A stretch of DNA of 64,000 bases from Pseudoalteromonas sp. DL-6 (lineage in GTDB: Bacteria > Pseudomonadota > Gammaproteobacteria > Enterobacterales > Alteromonadaceae): contig NZ_CP019770.1 of NCBI RefSeq assembly GCF_004328665.1, positions 3,100,001 through 3,164,000 on the forward strand. Reading direction: 5' to 3'. Positions 1 through 7,882 of this stretch are shown here, piece after piece; positions within the stretch are counted from its first letter, which is position 1, and each line of letters starts with the position of its first letter. Under the pieces are notes generated by a model. That model ran no database searches. It was not told the DNA's origin and saw only the letters and a list, made by a program, of their open reading frames with translations. Made by a program: the position numbers and the translations under genes.

Positions 1-261
1 TAATCCCATTGCATCGGGAATAGTTAAAATATCACTAAATAAAATAGCGGCATCTAACGGGTAACGGCGCAAAGGCTGTAATGTAACTTCACAGGCTAAC
101 TCTGCATTTCTACACAGGCTCATAAAATCGCCCGCTTGTGCACGTGTAGCACGGTATTCAGGTAAATAACGCCCTGCTTGACGCATCATCCATACTGGCG
201 TGACATCAACAGGTTGCTTGGCAAGGGCACGTAAATAACGGTCGTTTTTTAATTCGCTCAT
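1..261 (-). CDS. hemE: Uroporphyrinogen decarboxylase HemE, N-terminal part (runs off window start)
   Basis: Reading leftward from the ATG at 261, the frame stays open for 87 codons to the window edge, so only the N-terminus is present. HemE decarboxylates the four acetate side chains of uroporphyrinogen III to give coproporphyrinogen III in the cytosolic haem pathway. The start [13 protein letters not shown], the signature [16 protein letters not shown] at about residues 22-37 and the later [13 protein letters not shown] are typical of the family; the [11 protein letters not shown] stretch lines the active site. hemB, another haem gene, lies far away at 37 kb, so the haem genes are scattered. 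Divergent from rsd across a 503-bp gap. Confidence 0.95.
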   Translation of the reverse strand, partial: MSELKNDRYLRALAKQPVDVTPVWMMRQAGRYLPEYRATRAQAGDFMSLCRNAELACEVTLQPLRRYPLDAAILFSDILTIPDAMGL

Positions 262-447
262 AGCGTATAGAGTCCTAGGGCTTTTAGAAATTGTGCAAGA
301 TTGTACCACCATATTCGCGCCCCCTCTATCGCTAAGCGATTAAATCGCCACAGAGTAGCGCCAGATCAAGTAATTTTTAATTTTCACTTCTTTTTGTACA
401 CAAAACAACCAAACAAACGTTAATAAAAAAACTTTTCATTAAACTAT

Positions 448-476
448 TTGCAACATTTAAAAAAGCTTGATATTGT
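448..476 (+). promoter_or_regulatory. Candidate sigma70 promoter
   Basis: TTGCAA (448-453) and TATTGT (471-476) are separated by exactly 17 bp in the AT-rich hemE-rsd gap. It would start transcription near 483, about 125 nt before a rho-independent terminator at 583-607. It may serve a short RNA or an attenuated rsd leader. The region is AT-rich, so chance matches are likely. Confidence 0.4.
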
Positions 477-481
477 TACTC

Positions 482-607
482 CCGCGTTAACAAAACAATA
501 ACAAAAATCGTTAATATAAAAATAATAAAAATCTCTAATAAAAATAAGAATGCTTGTTTAAACAAGCCTAATAAAGAAATTAAACCACCGTAATAGGTGG
601 TTTTTTC
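482..607 (+). ncRNA. Candidate small RNA or attenuated leader upstream of rsd
   Basis: This is the stretch between a sigma70-like promoter (448-476) and a hairpin plus T-run (583-607). It contains a perfect 16-bp palindrome GCTTGTTTAAACAAGC at 552-567 just before the terminator. No open reading frame of note is present. The transcript would either end at 607 as a roughly 125-nt RNA, or read through into rsd at 765. I recognise no known RNA family. The rest of the 503-bp hemE-rsd gap (262-764) shows only AT-rich sequence, with a TAATACCAATT word at about 725. Confidence 0.3.
583..607 (+). terminator. Rho-independent terminator
   Basis: AACCACC and GGTGGTT form a stem around a short GTAATA loop, followed by a T-run at 601-606. 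No protein gene ends just upstream on the + strand, so it implies a short transcript beginning in the hemE-rsd gap. Confidence 0.7.
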
Positions 608-764
608 TTGCCTGAAATAAATACTTACAACTTATTCCCTTAAACAAAACTCTCTCTGGTATTACATCTATTTTACTTGTTGATATACACGTCAATTAAA
701 TATATCTTGGATAATATAAACATTAATACCAATTAAAAATCCAACCCAGCTTAGGAGAAGAATT

Positions 765-1235
765 ATGCTGAAGCGTGTAGAAAAAGCTCAACAAAAGTGG
801 GGGGGTAGCCATACGGTCATCGACAATTGGTTAAACGAACGCCAAGAGCTAATTGTACTTTATTGTAAGATTGCGGGCTTTTCACCTTACGAGAAAAAAG
901 ATCAATCTTTGCCTGAACCGTCTCAAATTCAAGCATTTTGTCAAATCTTAATGGATTACCTATCAGCCGGCCACTTTGAAGTGTACGACGATATTGCCAA
1001 AGCTTGCGAAAAGAAAGGCCTAGAAAGCCAGCAGCTTGCTAATACTATATACCCACGTATTTCAGATACCACAGACATTGCTCTGGATTTCAACGATAAA
1101 TACGCAGAGGTAGATGCAGAAGATTTATTAACCGGATTTGATAACGATCTATCAGTCATGGGTGAAGCACTAGAAGCGCGCTTTGCACTTGAAGATGAGT
1201 TAATTGATAACTTATATTCTAATCACACTGACTAA
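765..1235 (+). CDS. rsd: Anti-sigma70 factor Rsd
   Basis: A 156-residue protein of the Rsd/AlgQ family. Rsd binds region 4 of sigma70 in stationary phase and frees core RNA polymerase for alternative sigma factors. Family features visible here are the N-terminal RVEKAQQKWGGSHTVIDNWL, the central FCQILMDYLSAGHFEVYDDI and the C-terminal MGEALEARFALEDELI, which closely matches the E. coli Rsd tail. The start is preceded by the strong ribosome site TTAGGAGAAG. The length matches the family. In E. coli rsd also lies near hemE, so the neighbourhood supports the call. It is a single-gene unit closed by a bidirectional terminator. Confidence 0.93.
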   Translation: MLKRVEKAQQKWGGSHTVIDNWLNERQELIVLYCKIAGFSPYEKKDQSLPEPSQIQAFCQILMDYLSAGHFEVYDDIAKACEKKGLESQQLANTIYPRISDTTDIALDFNDKYAEVDAEDLLTGFDNDLSVMGEALEARFALEDELIDNLYSNHTD

Positions 1236-1253
1236 TTAGTTATTCAACACAAT

Positions 1254-1280
1254 AAAAAAGGGACCTTGAGTCCCTTTTTT
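1254..1280. terminator. Bidirectional terminator between rsd and the FKBP gene
   Basis: AAAAAAGGGAC-CTTGA-GTCCCTTTTTT is a GC-rich stem flanked by an A-run and a T-run, so it can act on both strands. It lies between the convergent rsd and FKBP stop codons. Confidence 0.9.
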
Positions 1281-1295
1281 ATTAATCAATAACGC

Positions 1296-2048
1296 TTATT
1301 CTGCAGCGGCAGCTTCTGCATCATTTTGAATTTCTAATAATTCAACTTCAAAAATAAGTGTTGAATTAGCAGGGATTTTACCTAAGTCACGGTCGCCGTA
1401 AGCAAGGTCTGAAGGAATAGTAAACTTATACTTAGAACCTACAGGCATAAGCTGTAAGCCTTCAGTCCAACCAGGAATAACACGGTTTAGTGGGAAAGTT
1501 GTTGGCTCGTTACGTGAGTAAGAGCTATCGAACTCAGTACCGTCTAACAATGTGCCTTTGTAATGTACTTTAACCACATCAGTTGCAACTGGTTTTGCGC
1601 CTTCGCCTTCGCTCATTACTTCGTACTGTAAACCAGACTCAGTAACCATTACGCCTTCTTTTTTAGCATTATCAGCTAGGTATTTTTCACCCTCAACTTT
1701 GCTTTTTTCAGACTCTACCTTTGCTTTTTCTTCTTGTTTAGTACGCACTGACTCATCTAATGCTGTTAATACTTCACGAATTTTTTCTTCGTCAATTTTA
1801 GCATTACCGGCAAGTGCATCTTCAAAACCACGCATTAATAATGCTTGATCTAATTCGATACCAATTTCTTTTTTATCCGCTAGGTCTTTATTTAAAAAGT
1901 TACCTACAGATGCACCAATACCGTATGCTTGTTGTTGCGCTACAGTATCTAGTTTAACGTCTGCTTGCTCTTTTTTTGCTTCTTGATTACAAGCTGTAAG
2001 CGCTAAAACTGACGCTGCAATCAATGACAATTTAATCGTCTTTCTCAT
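1296..2048 (-). CDS. FKBP-type peptidyl-prolyl isomerase, FkpA/Mip-like lipoprotein
   Basis: A 250-residue folding helper predicted to catalyse cis-trans isomerisation of prolyl bonds in the cell envelope. The start at 2048 (MRKTIKL) is chosen because GGAGATTTAAAATG gives a clear ribosome site; an in-frame ATG six codons upstream lacks one. Residues 1-20 form a lipoprotein signal ending in the lipobox LTAC, unlike the soluble periplasmic E. coli FkpA. Residues about 30-130 are the helical FKBP_N dimerisation domain, rich in Lys and Glu. Residues about 150-240 are the FKBP domain (VKVHYKGTLLDGTEFDSSY, PLNRVIPGWTEGLQLMPVG, AYG, ANSTLIFEVELLEI). The tail AEAAAAE is alanine-rich. FkpA/Mip assignment is by architecture. 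Confidence 0.92.
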   Translation of the reverse strand: MRKTIKLSLIAASVLALTACNQEAKKEQADVKLDTVAQQQAYGIGASVGNFLNKDLADKKEIGIELDQALLMRGFEDALAGNAKIDEEKIREVLTALDESVRTKQEEKAKVESEKSKVEGEKYLADNAKKEGVMVTESGLQYEVMSEGEGAKPVATDVVKVHYKGTLLDGTEFDSSYSRNEPTTFPLNRVIPGWTEGLQLMPVGSKYKFTIPSDLAYGDRDLGKIPANSTLIFEVELLEIQNDAEAAAAE

Positions 2049-2243
2049 TTTAAATCTCCGACACACTTTGCAGTTGTCATTTATTGTAATATTACTAGTT
2101 AAAGATTAACGGCCTACATGGTAGGCTGCTTGTTTAATAGCTAAACTAAAAACATATCCAGTGATTAGACAAACAACCTAGGCGTTTTTCGCAACCTAGT
2201 CTAACCTCTCAGTCACGAAGAGTTAAGAGGAAATACCTGTAAT

Positions 2244-3242
2244 ATGTCGTTATTTCGTACTTTTTTAGTTGCTACCTGCTGTTTATTAACAATTGCATGT
2301 AGTGATGAAAAACAACAAGCAGTGGCTAGCTTTGAGCACACGGCACAAGGTGCTTTCTCATCCGCACTCTCGCATGATGGTCAATACAGCTTAGTGTCTT
2401 CTATCAATCATGGGGTCGCACTTTGGGATAATCAACAGCAAGCCCTTAAATACCAATGGTTTCAACAACAAGCGCAAGACAGCCTTGTTTACGCTGTAGC
2501 CATTGCTTTTGATAATAGCGTGGCTGTTACCGCCGAAAAAACCACCTTCGCCGTTTGGGATATTGCCTCAGGAAAAAATAAAGGTTTTTATAAAATACAA
2601 AAAGCCAGCATCCGCGATATTGCCATTAGTAACCAAGGCAACAGTGTTGTGTACGGGCGTAGCGATGGCGTTGTAGTATTTATAAACCTTAATACTGGCA
2701 GACGCATTGAATTTTTAGGCCACCAAGATAAAGTAAACACTGTAGACCTATCACCTAATGGGCGCTATGCATTGAGCGGCTCAAACGATTATGTGGCCTA
2801 CTTATGGGATACCCAAAGTGGACAAGTTATTCATCGCTTTAATCACCCAACCAGAGTGACCCAAGTCGCTTTAGATCCTCAAGGGCGTTATGCTTTTACC
2901 GCCGACAGTATGGCACAAGCAAATGTATGGAGGCTGACTACAGGTGACCTTGTCAGTAAACTAAAGTATATTGCGCGTCAGAAAATTTTTACTGCGGTGC
3001 GCTTTAACGACCAAGGCACTTTATTAGCAACAGGTTCACCAAACAAACGAGTGGATTTATGGCAGCTAAATAGTGGTGAAAAAATTCAAACATGGCAAGT
3101 GACCCCGCGAGAAGGCAGCAAGCCAAAATCAGCAGTGGTACTTGATGTGACATTTACAGATAACGGTAAATCATTGTTAACTGAAAGCTCAAGCGGAATC
3201 GCTGAGCGCTTTATTATACGAGAACCAAATGAACACAATTGA
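2244..3242 (+). CDS. WD40-repeat lipoprotein
   Basis: A 332-residue predicted lipoprotein: the signal MSLFRTFLVATCCLLTIAC ends with Cys19 in a lipobox (LTIAC). The rest reads as consecutive WD40 beta-propeller blades, each ending in a W/F-D-like turn, for example VALWD, FAVWDIASGK, AYLWDTQSGQ, NVWRLTTGD and VDLWQLNSGE, with SPNGRYALSGSNDYV as the clearest blade. WD40 propellers are protein-binding scaffolds; no partner or function can be named from the sequence. Its last 14 nt overlap the start of slyX, so the two are translationally coupled. Ribosome site AGAGGAAA lies upstream of the ATG. Lipid anchoring in the envelope is inferred from the lipobox. Confidence 0.85.
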   Translation: MSLFRTFLVATCCLLTIACSDEKQQAVASFEHTAQGAFSSALSHDGQYSLVSSINHGVALWDNQQQALKYQWFQQQAQDSLVYAVAIAFDNSVAVTAEKTTFAVWDIASGKNKGFYKIQKASIRDIAISNQGNSVVYGRSDGVVVFINLNTGRRIEFLGHQDKVNTVDLSPNGRYALSGSNDYVAYLWDTQSGQVIHRFNHPTRVTQVALDPQGRYAFTADSMAQANVWRLTTGDLVSKLKYIARQKIFTAVRFNDQGTLLATGSPNKRVDLWQLNSGEKIQTWQVTPREGSKPKSAVVLDVTFTDNGKSLLTESSSGIAERFIIREPNEHN

Positions 3243-3444
3243 ACATCGGTTAATGGAACTTGAGGCTAAAGTGGCTTTTCAAGACGAAACGATTGAAATT
3301 TTAAATGATGAAATAAAAGTTCACCAGCAACAGTTGGCAAAAATAAAGCGCCAAACCGAGTTGCTGGCTGAAAAACTCAAAGAATCGCAGTCATCACAGC
3401 CTATGATGTCGAATATGCCAGAGCCACCGCCGCCGCATTATTAA
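3229..3444 (+). CDS. slyX: SlyX family protein
   Basis: A 71-residue coiled-coil protein of the SlyX family, whose function remains unclear. Residues about 3-50 form a heptad-rich helix (HRLMELEAKVAFQDETIEILNDEI), and the tail ends in PEPPPPHY, the proline-rich end typical of SlyX. The ATG lies inside the last codons of the upstream WD40 gene. slyX, yheV, yheS, yheT and yheU are also clustered near one another in E. coli, which supports the name. Confidence 0.9.
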   Translation: MNTIEHRLMELEAKVAFQDETIEILNDEIKVHQQQLAKIKRQTELLAEKLKESQSSQPMMSNMPEPPPPHY

Positions 3445-3461
3445 GCAGCACTAGCAAGGCG

Positions 3462-3665
3462 CTAGTCGCCTGGATTAAACACGCCAATGATCTGTTCAAA
3501 TTGGCGTGTTGATGCCTGCACAGCCTGCTCTGGTTGAGCCATTTTATGACCACACTGCATACATTCAACTTTTTCTACGTCGTGCTCTTTGTAAAGCATT
3601 AACATATCCATAGTTTTACACTCAGGACACGTTGCTCCAGCAATAAATCGTTTTTTATGTTTCAC
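3462..3665 (-). CDS. yheV: YheV-type zinc-ribbon protein
   Basis: A 67-residue protein with two CxxC pairs: CPECK at residues 13-17 and CMQCG at about 35-39. This pattern is a zinc ribbon. The start MKHKKRFIAGATCPEC and the tail in FNPGD match YheV, a small conserved protein of unknown function. It is convergent with slyX across 17 bp and divergent from yheS. Zinc binding is inferred from the cysteines. Confidence 0.85.
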   Translation of the reverse strand: MKHKKRFIAGATCPECKTMDMLMLYKEHDVEKVECMQCGHKMAQPEQAVQASTRQFEQIIGVFNPGD

Positions 3666-3797
3666 TTCGCTTTTCCTACCGTTTTGACTAACGTTATTTT
3701 ATCGCAATATTTGCCTACTTGATACGATTGATATGGCTAATAAGATCCGTGTTATAATGGCGGCAATTCAATCAAGGCACAGTAAAGTAACGTATTT

Positions 3798-5717
3798 ATG
3801 ATCCAAATCTCAGAAATAGAACTGCTTCGCGGTGGCAAAGCTTTATTAAAAAATGCATCGGCTACATTATTCCCAGAGCACAAAGTGGGTCTTGTTGGTG
3901 CCAATGGCTGTGGTAAGTCAACACTATTTAGTTTATTAAAGTCTGAGCTTTCGTTAGATGGTGGTAATTGCAGTATTCCTAAAGATTGGTCACTGGCCTC
4001 GGTAAAGCAAGAAACCCCCGCCCTTGAAATAAGCGCCATAGATTACGTACTGCAAGGCCACCCTGAATACTACGCACTGCGTATAGCGCTTCGTGAAGCC
4101 GAGCAAAATAACGATGGCGACACTCAAGCTAAAGTGCATATTCAGCTTGAAAATATTAAAGGCTATAGCATTGAAGCCAAAGCAGGTGAGCTGTTACATG
4201 GTTTAGGCTTTGCCAATAATCAAATAGAAAACCCGGTAAGTGCATTTTCGGGTGGTTGGCGCATGCGCTTAAACTTAGCCCAAGCGCTTATTCGCGATGC
4301 CGACTTACTGTTACTGGATGAGCCAACAAACCACCTTGATTTAGATGCCGTGTATTGGCTCGAGCGTTTTTTACGTGCCTACACCGGCACGCTAGTACTT
4401 ATTTCTCACGACCGTGAGTTTTTAGATGCTGTGGTTGATCAAATTTGGCATATAGATAAACAACTTATTAATGTGTACAAAGGTAACTACTCGCAGTTTG
4501 AACGCCAAAAAGCTGAGCGCCTATTGCAGCAGCAAGCCATGTTTGAAAAACAACAAGAGCAAATTGCCCACCTAGAGCAGTTCATTACCCGCTTTAAAGC
4601 CAAAGCCAGTAAAGCCAAACAGGCACAAAGCCGTGTTAAAGCGCTAGAGCGCATGGAAAAACTTGCCCCAGCACATGTTGACTCACCATTTGATTTTGAA
4701 TTTGCCGAGCCAACCGCTCTGCCTAACCCGTTAATGACGCTCGACAAAGCCAAAGCCGGTTATGGCGATGTCACAATTTTAAACAGTATTAAGCTGAACT
4801 TAGTACCAGGCAGCCGTATTGCACTACTGGGTAGAAATGGCGCAGGTAAATCAACACTGATTAAATTACTATCAGGTGACTTACAACCTCAAGCAGGTGA
4901 AGTGTTTCAGCATCAAGGCTTAAACATTGGCTACTTTGCGCAGCATCAACTTGAGTCTCTAGATTTAAAAGCCAGTGCCGTCACTCACCTGCAACGCTTA
5001 AACCCTAAAGCCAGCGAACAATCATTGCGTGACTTTTTAGGCGGTTTTGCCTTTGTAGGCGATAAAGCACTCGACCCTGTAGCTCCCTTTTCTGGCGGTG
5101 AAAAAGCCCGTTTAGTACTGGCTATGTTGGTTTATCAAAAACCAAATTTACTACTACTCGATGAGCCAACCAACCACCTTGATTTAGAAATGCGCCACGC
5201 TTTAGTTATGGCATTACAAGGCTTTGAAGGCGCTATGGTTACGGTATCGCATGATCGCCATATGCTTAAAAATACCGCCGATGAATTTTATTTAGTTGAT
5301 AATGGCGAGGTCACTCAATTTGGCTACGACCTAGACGCGTATTATCAGTGGCTACTTAATGCAAATAAAGAAGCCGCTAAAAACGACACCGACGAAGAGC
5401 CAAAAGCCCACTCTCAAGTTAACCGTAAAGAGCAAAAGCGCTTAGAGGCCGAGTTTAGAAAAGCGATTCAACCGCTTAAAAAGCAAATTGAAAAACTTGA
5501 AAAGCAATTAGATAAATTTGCTGCAGAACTAGCTGACGTTGAAGAGGCACTAGGCGATAACACCCTCTATAACGACGAAAATAAAGGCAAGCTTAAAGAG
5601 TTAATTACTAAACAAGCCACACTTACGCCTAAGCTTAACGATGTTGAAGAAGAGCTACTTATGGCCCTTGAAGAAATGGAACAAAAAGAGCAGGCATTCG
5701 CCGATGAACTTGCTTAA
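3798..5717 (+). CDS. yheS: ABC-F ATPase YheS
   Basis: A 639-residue soluble ABC-F protein with two nucleotide-binding domains and no membrane segments. ABC-F proteins act on the ribosome. Domain 1 has Walker A GANGCGKST, signature FSGGWRMRLNLA and Walker B LLLLDEPTNHLDL. Domain 2 has Walker A GRNGAGKST, signature FSGGEKARLVLA and a second LLLLDEPTNHLDLE. Between them lies the basic linker (about residues 235-290, rich in KQQEQIAHLEQFITRFKAKASK) that reaches toward the peptidyl-transferase centre in this family. The C-terminal about 100 residues form a Lys/Glu-rich coiled coil. Order beside slyX and yheV, and the length, favour YheS over Uup. Its 3' end overlaps the next gene by 14 nt. Confidence 0.9.
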   Translation: MIQISEIELLRGGKALLKNASATLFPEHKVGLVGANGCGKSTLFSLLKSELSLDGGNCSIPKDWSLASVKQETPALEISAIDYVLQGHPEYYALRIALREAEQNNDGDTQAKVHIQLENIKGYSIEAKAGELLHGLGFANNQIENPVSAFSGGWRMRLNLAQALIRDADLLLLDEPTNHLDLDAVYWLERFLRAYTGTLVLISHDREFLDAVVDQIWHIDKQLINVYKGNYSQFERQKAERLLQQQAMFEKQQEQIAHLEQFITRFKAKASKAKQAQSRVKALERMEKLAPAHVDSPFDFEFAEPTALPNPLMTLDKAKAGYGDVTILNSIKLNLVPGSRIALLGRNGAGKSTLIKLLSGDLQPQAGEVFQHQGLNIGYFAQHQLESLDLKASAVTHLQRLNPKASEQSLRDFLGGFAFVGDKALDPVAPFSGGEKARLVLAMLVYQKPNLLLLDEPTNHLDLEMRHALVMALQGFEGAMVTVSHDRHMLKNTADEFYLVDNGEVTQFGYDLDAYYQWLLNANKEAAKNDTDEEPKAHSQVNRKEQKRLEAEFRKAIQPLKKQIEKLEKQLDKFAAELADVEEALGDNTLYNDENKGKLKELITKQATLTPKLNDVEEELLMALEEMEQKEQAFADELA

Positions 5718-6117
5718 TAGCGACAACTTTTGGCAATTTGCATGTCAGCTTTATAGCGAAGATGGCATGCAAGCGCGCCTATTAAATTACCAAACCCAGC
5801 AAGGTAAAAACGTAAATCTGTGTTTGTTGTTGTATTACCTAGATTCTCTCAATCTAACAATTAGCCAAACACAACTAAATAAGCTTGAGCAATCAATTAG
5901 TGAGTTTGATAAGCTGGTATTGAAGCCCCTACGAGCCACACGCGCCTATTTAAAAGCCAATCAAACCGAGATTGCCGATTACGCTGTAATTCGTAAAGAG
6001 CTACTCAGTGCTGAGCTCAAGCTTGAAAAACAGCAGCAACAGATGTTGATCAATGCAGTTAATAGGCTTGAGTTATTAGCATGCACAGCGCCAGATAATA
6101 GTGCGCTGTATTTGTAA
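5704..6117 (+). CDS. TIGR02444 family protein of unknown function
   Basis: A 137-residue protein beginning MNLLNSDNFWQFACQLYSEDGMQ. The start at 5704 lies within the end of yheS, giving a 14-nt overlap and probable translational coupling; an upstream in-frame ATG at 5641 would bury 63 more bases in yheS and is less likely. The N-terminal WxFACQLY...LLNYQ...VNLCLLLYYLD pattern is that of the TIGR02444/DUF2390 family, which often sits beside yheS in marine gammaproteobacteria. The function is unknown. The protein is mostly helical, with no signal peptide or membrane segment. Confidence 0.75.
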   Translation: MNLLNSDNFWQFACQLYSEDGMQARLLNYQTQQGKNVNLCLLLYYLDSLNLTISQTQLNKLEQSISEFDKLVLKPLRATRAYLKANQTEIADYAVIRKELLSAELKLEKQQQQMLINAVNRLELLACTAPDNSALYL

Positions 6118-6170
6118 GCTATTCGTTCCTAGCTATTCGTTTTGGCTGTCAGCGATCAGCAGCCTGGTTA

Positions 6171-6402
6171 CCCTCATTTGCTACTCATTGTTTTCTCTTT
6201 GTGTATCAAGGATCTTAAGTAACTTATTCACAAAGAGTGTAAGAGACACTGCGCTTTTAGAGGGAACTGTAAAAAGCTAAAAAATTAACTGCCTTGCTGT
6301 TTGGGTCTGCCCTCATTTACTTCTCATTCTGTTCTCTTTGTGCAAAAAGATCTTTAAATGACTGACTCACAAAGAGGTTTAGAGACGCTACGCTTTAGAG
6401 GA
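6171..6402. repeat. Two tandem diverged copies of a hairpin-forming repeat
   Basis: Copy 1 (6171-6265) and copy 2 (6310-6402) both begin CCCTCATTT.CT.CTCATT and end G.GCTTTTAGAGG or CGCTTTAGAGG. Each carries the same 9-bp inverted repeat, CTCTTTGTG...CACAAAGAG, at 6195-6203/6229-6237 and 6334-6342/6368-6376. The intervening sequence also matches (AAGATCTT-like centre, then AGAGAC.CT.CGCTTT). They fill the first half of the 518-bp gap between the TIGR02444 gene and the DUF3149 gene. There is no open reading frame to explain them. Confidence 0.75.
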
Positions 6403-6485
6403 AAACAATTACAGCAAAAATTATCGTCATAAATGACAATCCACAGTAATTCATTACCTTGTAACTGCTTTTTATCATTAGCTCT

Positions 6486-6514
6486 CGTTGGGTTTCGCTA
6501 TGCTCTATCCAACC
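6486..6514. repeat. REP-like hairpin
   Basis: CGTTGGGTTTCGC followed by TATGCTCTATCCAACC forms a stem (GTTGG/CCAAC) around a GTTTCGCTATGCTCTA loop. Similar TTGGGTTTCGC...CTACCCAA hairpins are scattered in many gammaproteobacterial genomes. It lies just upstream of the FNR-like promoter at 6518-6616. Confidence 0.45.
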
Positions 6515-6517
6515 AAC

Positions 6518-6616
6518 TTGATCCAAATCAACTTCTTTACGGCTCTTTTTATAATCAGGAAAATAGCTTGATCTGGATCATATCAAGCACTACTGAGCCA
6601 GCCTATGATTACCCCA
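6518..6616 (+). promoter_or_regulatory. FNR-type promoter with two boxes
   Basis: TTGATCCAAATCAA (6518-6531) matches the FNR consensus TTGATNNNNATCAA at every fixed base. TTGATCTGGATCAT (6568-6581) matches 9 of 10. A -10-like TATGAT lies at 6604-6609, predicting a start near 6616. The second box is then centred at -41.5, the classical class II activator position, and the first at -91.5, 50 bp further upstream. The only gene downstream is the 48-residue DUF3149 protein. Confidence 0.75.
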
Positions 6617-6635
6617 TAGACATCAGGAGGCAATT

Positions 6636-6782
6636 ATGGACGTATTCTTTAGAGATTTTTTTAGCGACCCAGTACTATTTTTATCATTTGGATTTTTAGG
6701 CGTCGTTATTAGTTTATGCCTCTTCTTTGTGTATTTTTTCATGAAAAAAGTACACGATGCAGACATTAAAGAACAGCATTAA
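6636..6782 (+). CDS. Small membrane protein of the DUF3149 type
   Basis: A 48-residue protein, MDVFFRDFFSDPVLFLSF at its N-terminus, with one hydrophobic segment (about residues 12-35) and a charged tail MKKVHDADIKEQH. The ribosome site AGGAGG lies 5 nt before the ATG. A short N-terminal motif with an acidic/Phe-rich head, a single helix and a charged tail is typical of DUF3149, a family with no known role. The promoter carries two FNR-like boxes, suggesting induction at low oxygen. The longer overlapping frame that starts at 6433 is rejected because it crosses the promoter. The remainder of the 6118-6635 gap holds the repeats described separately. Confidence 0.8.
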   Translation: MDVFFRDFFSDPVLFLSFGFLGVVISLCLFFVYFFMKKVHDADIKEQH

Positions 6783-6793
6783 GCACGACGCAC

Positions 6794-6829
6794 AAAGCGC
6801 CTTATTAGTTTACTGATTAGGCGCTTTTT
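6794..6829 (+). terminator. Terminator after the DUF3149 gene
   Basis: AAAGCGCC and GGCGCTTT pair around a loop containing TTATTAGTTTACTGATTA, followed by TTTTT. It begins 12 nt after the stop codon and separates the small gene from yheT. Confidence 0.8.
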
Positions 6830-6893
6830 ATTTTTAAATATAAAAAATTTGCTACACTAGCGCTTCGTTTATTGCAAAGTGCGTAGTACAGAC

Positions 6894-7880
6894 ATGATCC
6901 CTAAGTTCAAACCCGCATGGTGGATGACCAACCGACACGTTCAAACCATAATGCCGCGTTTTTTTCGCCCTTTTCACCATACTCGCTACGAACTTGCGCA
7001 ACTTGATACGCCAGACGGTGACTTCATCGAGCTTGCTTGGTCACTCCCGCATAACGAAACAGCCCCGCTTGCAGTGGTACTTCATGGGCTTGAAGGCAAC
7101 ATAAACAGTTTCTATGCCAAAGGCATGATGAAGGCATTAAAAAAGCAAGGCTTTGCTGTCGTATTGATGCACTTTAGAAACTGTTCAACCGAAGTAAATC
7201 GCTTACCAAGAGCCTACCATAGTGGCGACACCGCCGATTTAGCTTTTTTTATTAATCATTTAAAACAACAATTTCCAAATCGTCCGATTGTGGCGGTGGG
7301 TTTTTCATTAGGTGGCAATGTACTGGCTAAGTACTTAGGTGAAGAACAGATTCACTGCCCGCTTAGTGCAGCCGCCGTGATATCTGCGCCCTATGATTTG
7401 TCATCATCTAGTGATGTTATTCGTAAAAGCTTGGGGAAAATTTATCAAAAATACTTGCTCGATCGAATGAAAAAATCGATGCAACGTAAGTTACCGCAAA
7501 TTAAACAGCAGATACCGATCACCACTGATCAATTAATGGAAATTGATGATTTATTAGAGTTCGATAACCAGCTTACAGCACCGTTACATGGTTTTGAAAA
7601 TGCACACGATTACTACGAAAAAGCCAGTGCAATGCCGTATTTAAAAGATATTGCGACACCTACACTAATTATTCATGCTAAAGACGACCCTATGCTGTCG
7701 ATTAAAGCAGTTCCAAGTAGTCAGGATGTAAGCGAGCATGTTACGCTGCGTATCTCTGAAAAAGGCGGCCACGTTGGCTTTATTAGCGGTAACAACCCGT
7801 TTAAACCGGTGTATTGGTTAGAGCAAGTGGTGCCTAATTATTTTAAGCAATGTGTATTTAATAACACCGATAAAGAGTGA
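6894..7880 (+). CDS. yheT: Alpha/beta-hydrolase YheT
   Basis: A 328-residue alpha/beta-hydrolase of the YheT/AB-hydrolase-4 family. The catalytic triad is visible: Ser in GFSLGG, Asp in HAKDDPM and His in KGGHVGF. The N-terminus [17 protein letters not shown] and the oxyanion segment VLHGLEGN are family hallmarks. The physiological substrate is unknown; relatives act as esterases. The ATG at 6894 is preferred over a GTG at 6879 because it yields [11 protein letters not shown], the normal family start; neither has a strong ribosome site. yheU begins 2 nt after the stop, so the two form an operon as in E. coli. Confidence 0.9.
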   Translation: MIPKFKPAWWMTNRHVQTIMPRFFRPFHHTRYELAQLDTPDGDFIELAWSLPHNETAPLAVVLHGLEGNINSFYAKGMMKALKKQGFAVVLMHFRNCSTEVNRLPRAYHSGDTADLAFFINHLKQQFPNRPIVAVGFSLGGNVLAKYLGEEQIHCPLSAAAVISAPYDLSSSSDVIRKSLGKIYQKYLLDRMKKSMQRKLPQIKQQIPITTDQLMEIDDLLEFDNQLTAPLHGFENAHDYYEKASAMPYLKDIATPTLIIHAKDDPMLSIKAVPSSQDVSEHVTLRISEKGGHVGFISGNNPFKPVYWLEQVVPNYFKQCVFNNTDKE

Positions 7881-7882
7881 CT

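Noticed and set aside
6433..6699. An 88-codon open frame in the gap before yheT.
   Set aside because: It crosses both FNR boxes and the -10, has no ribosome site or family likeness, and runs out of frame over the clear 48-residue gene at 6636.
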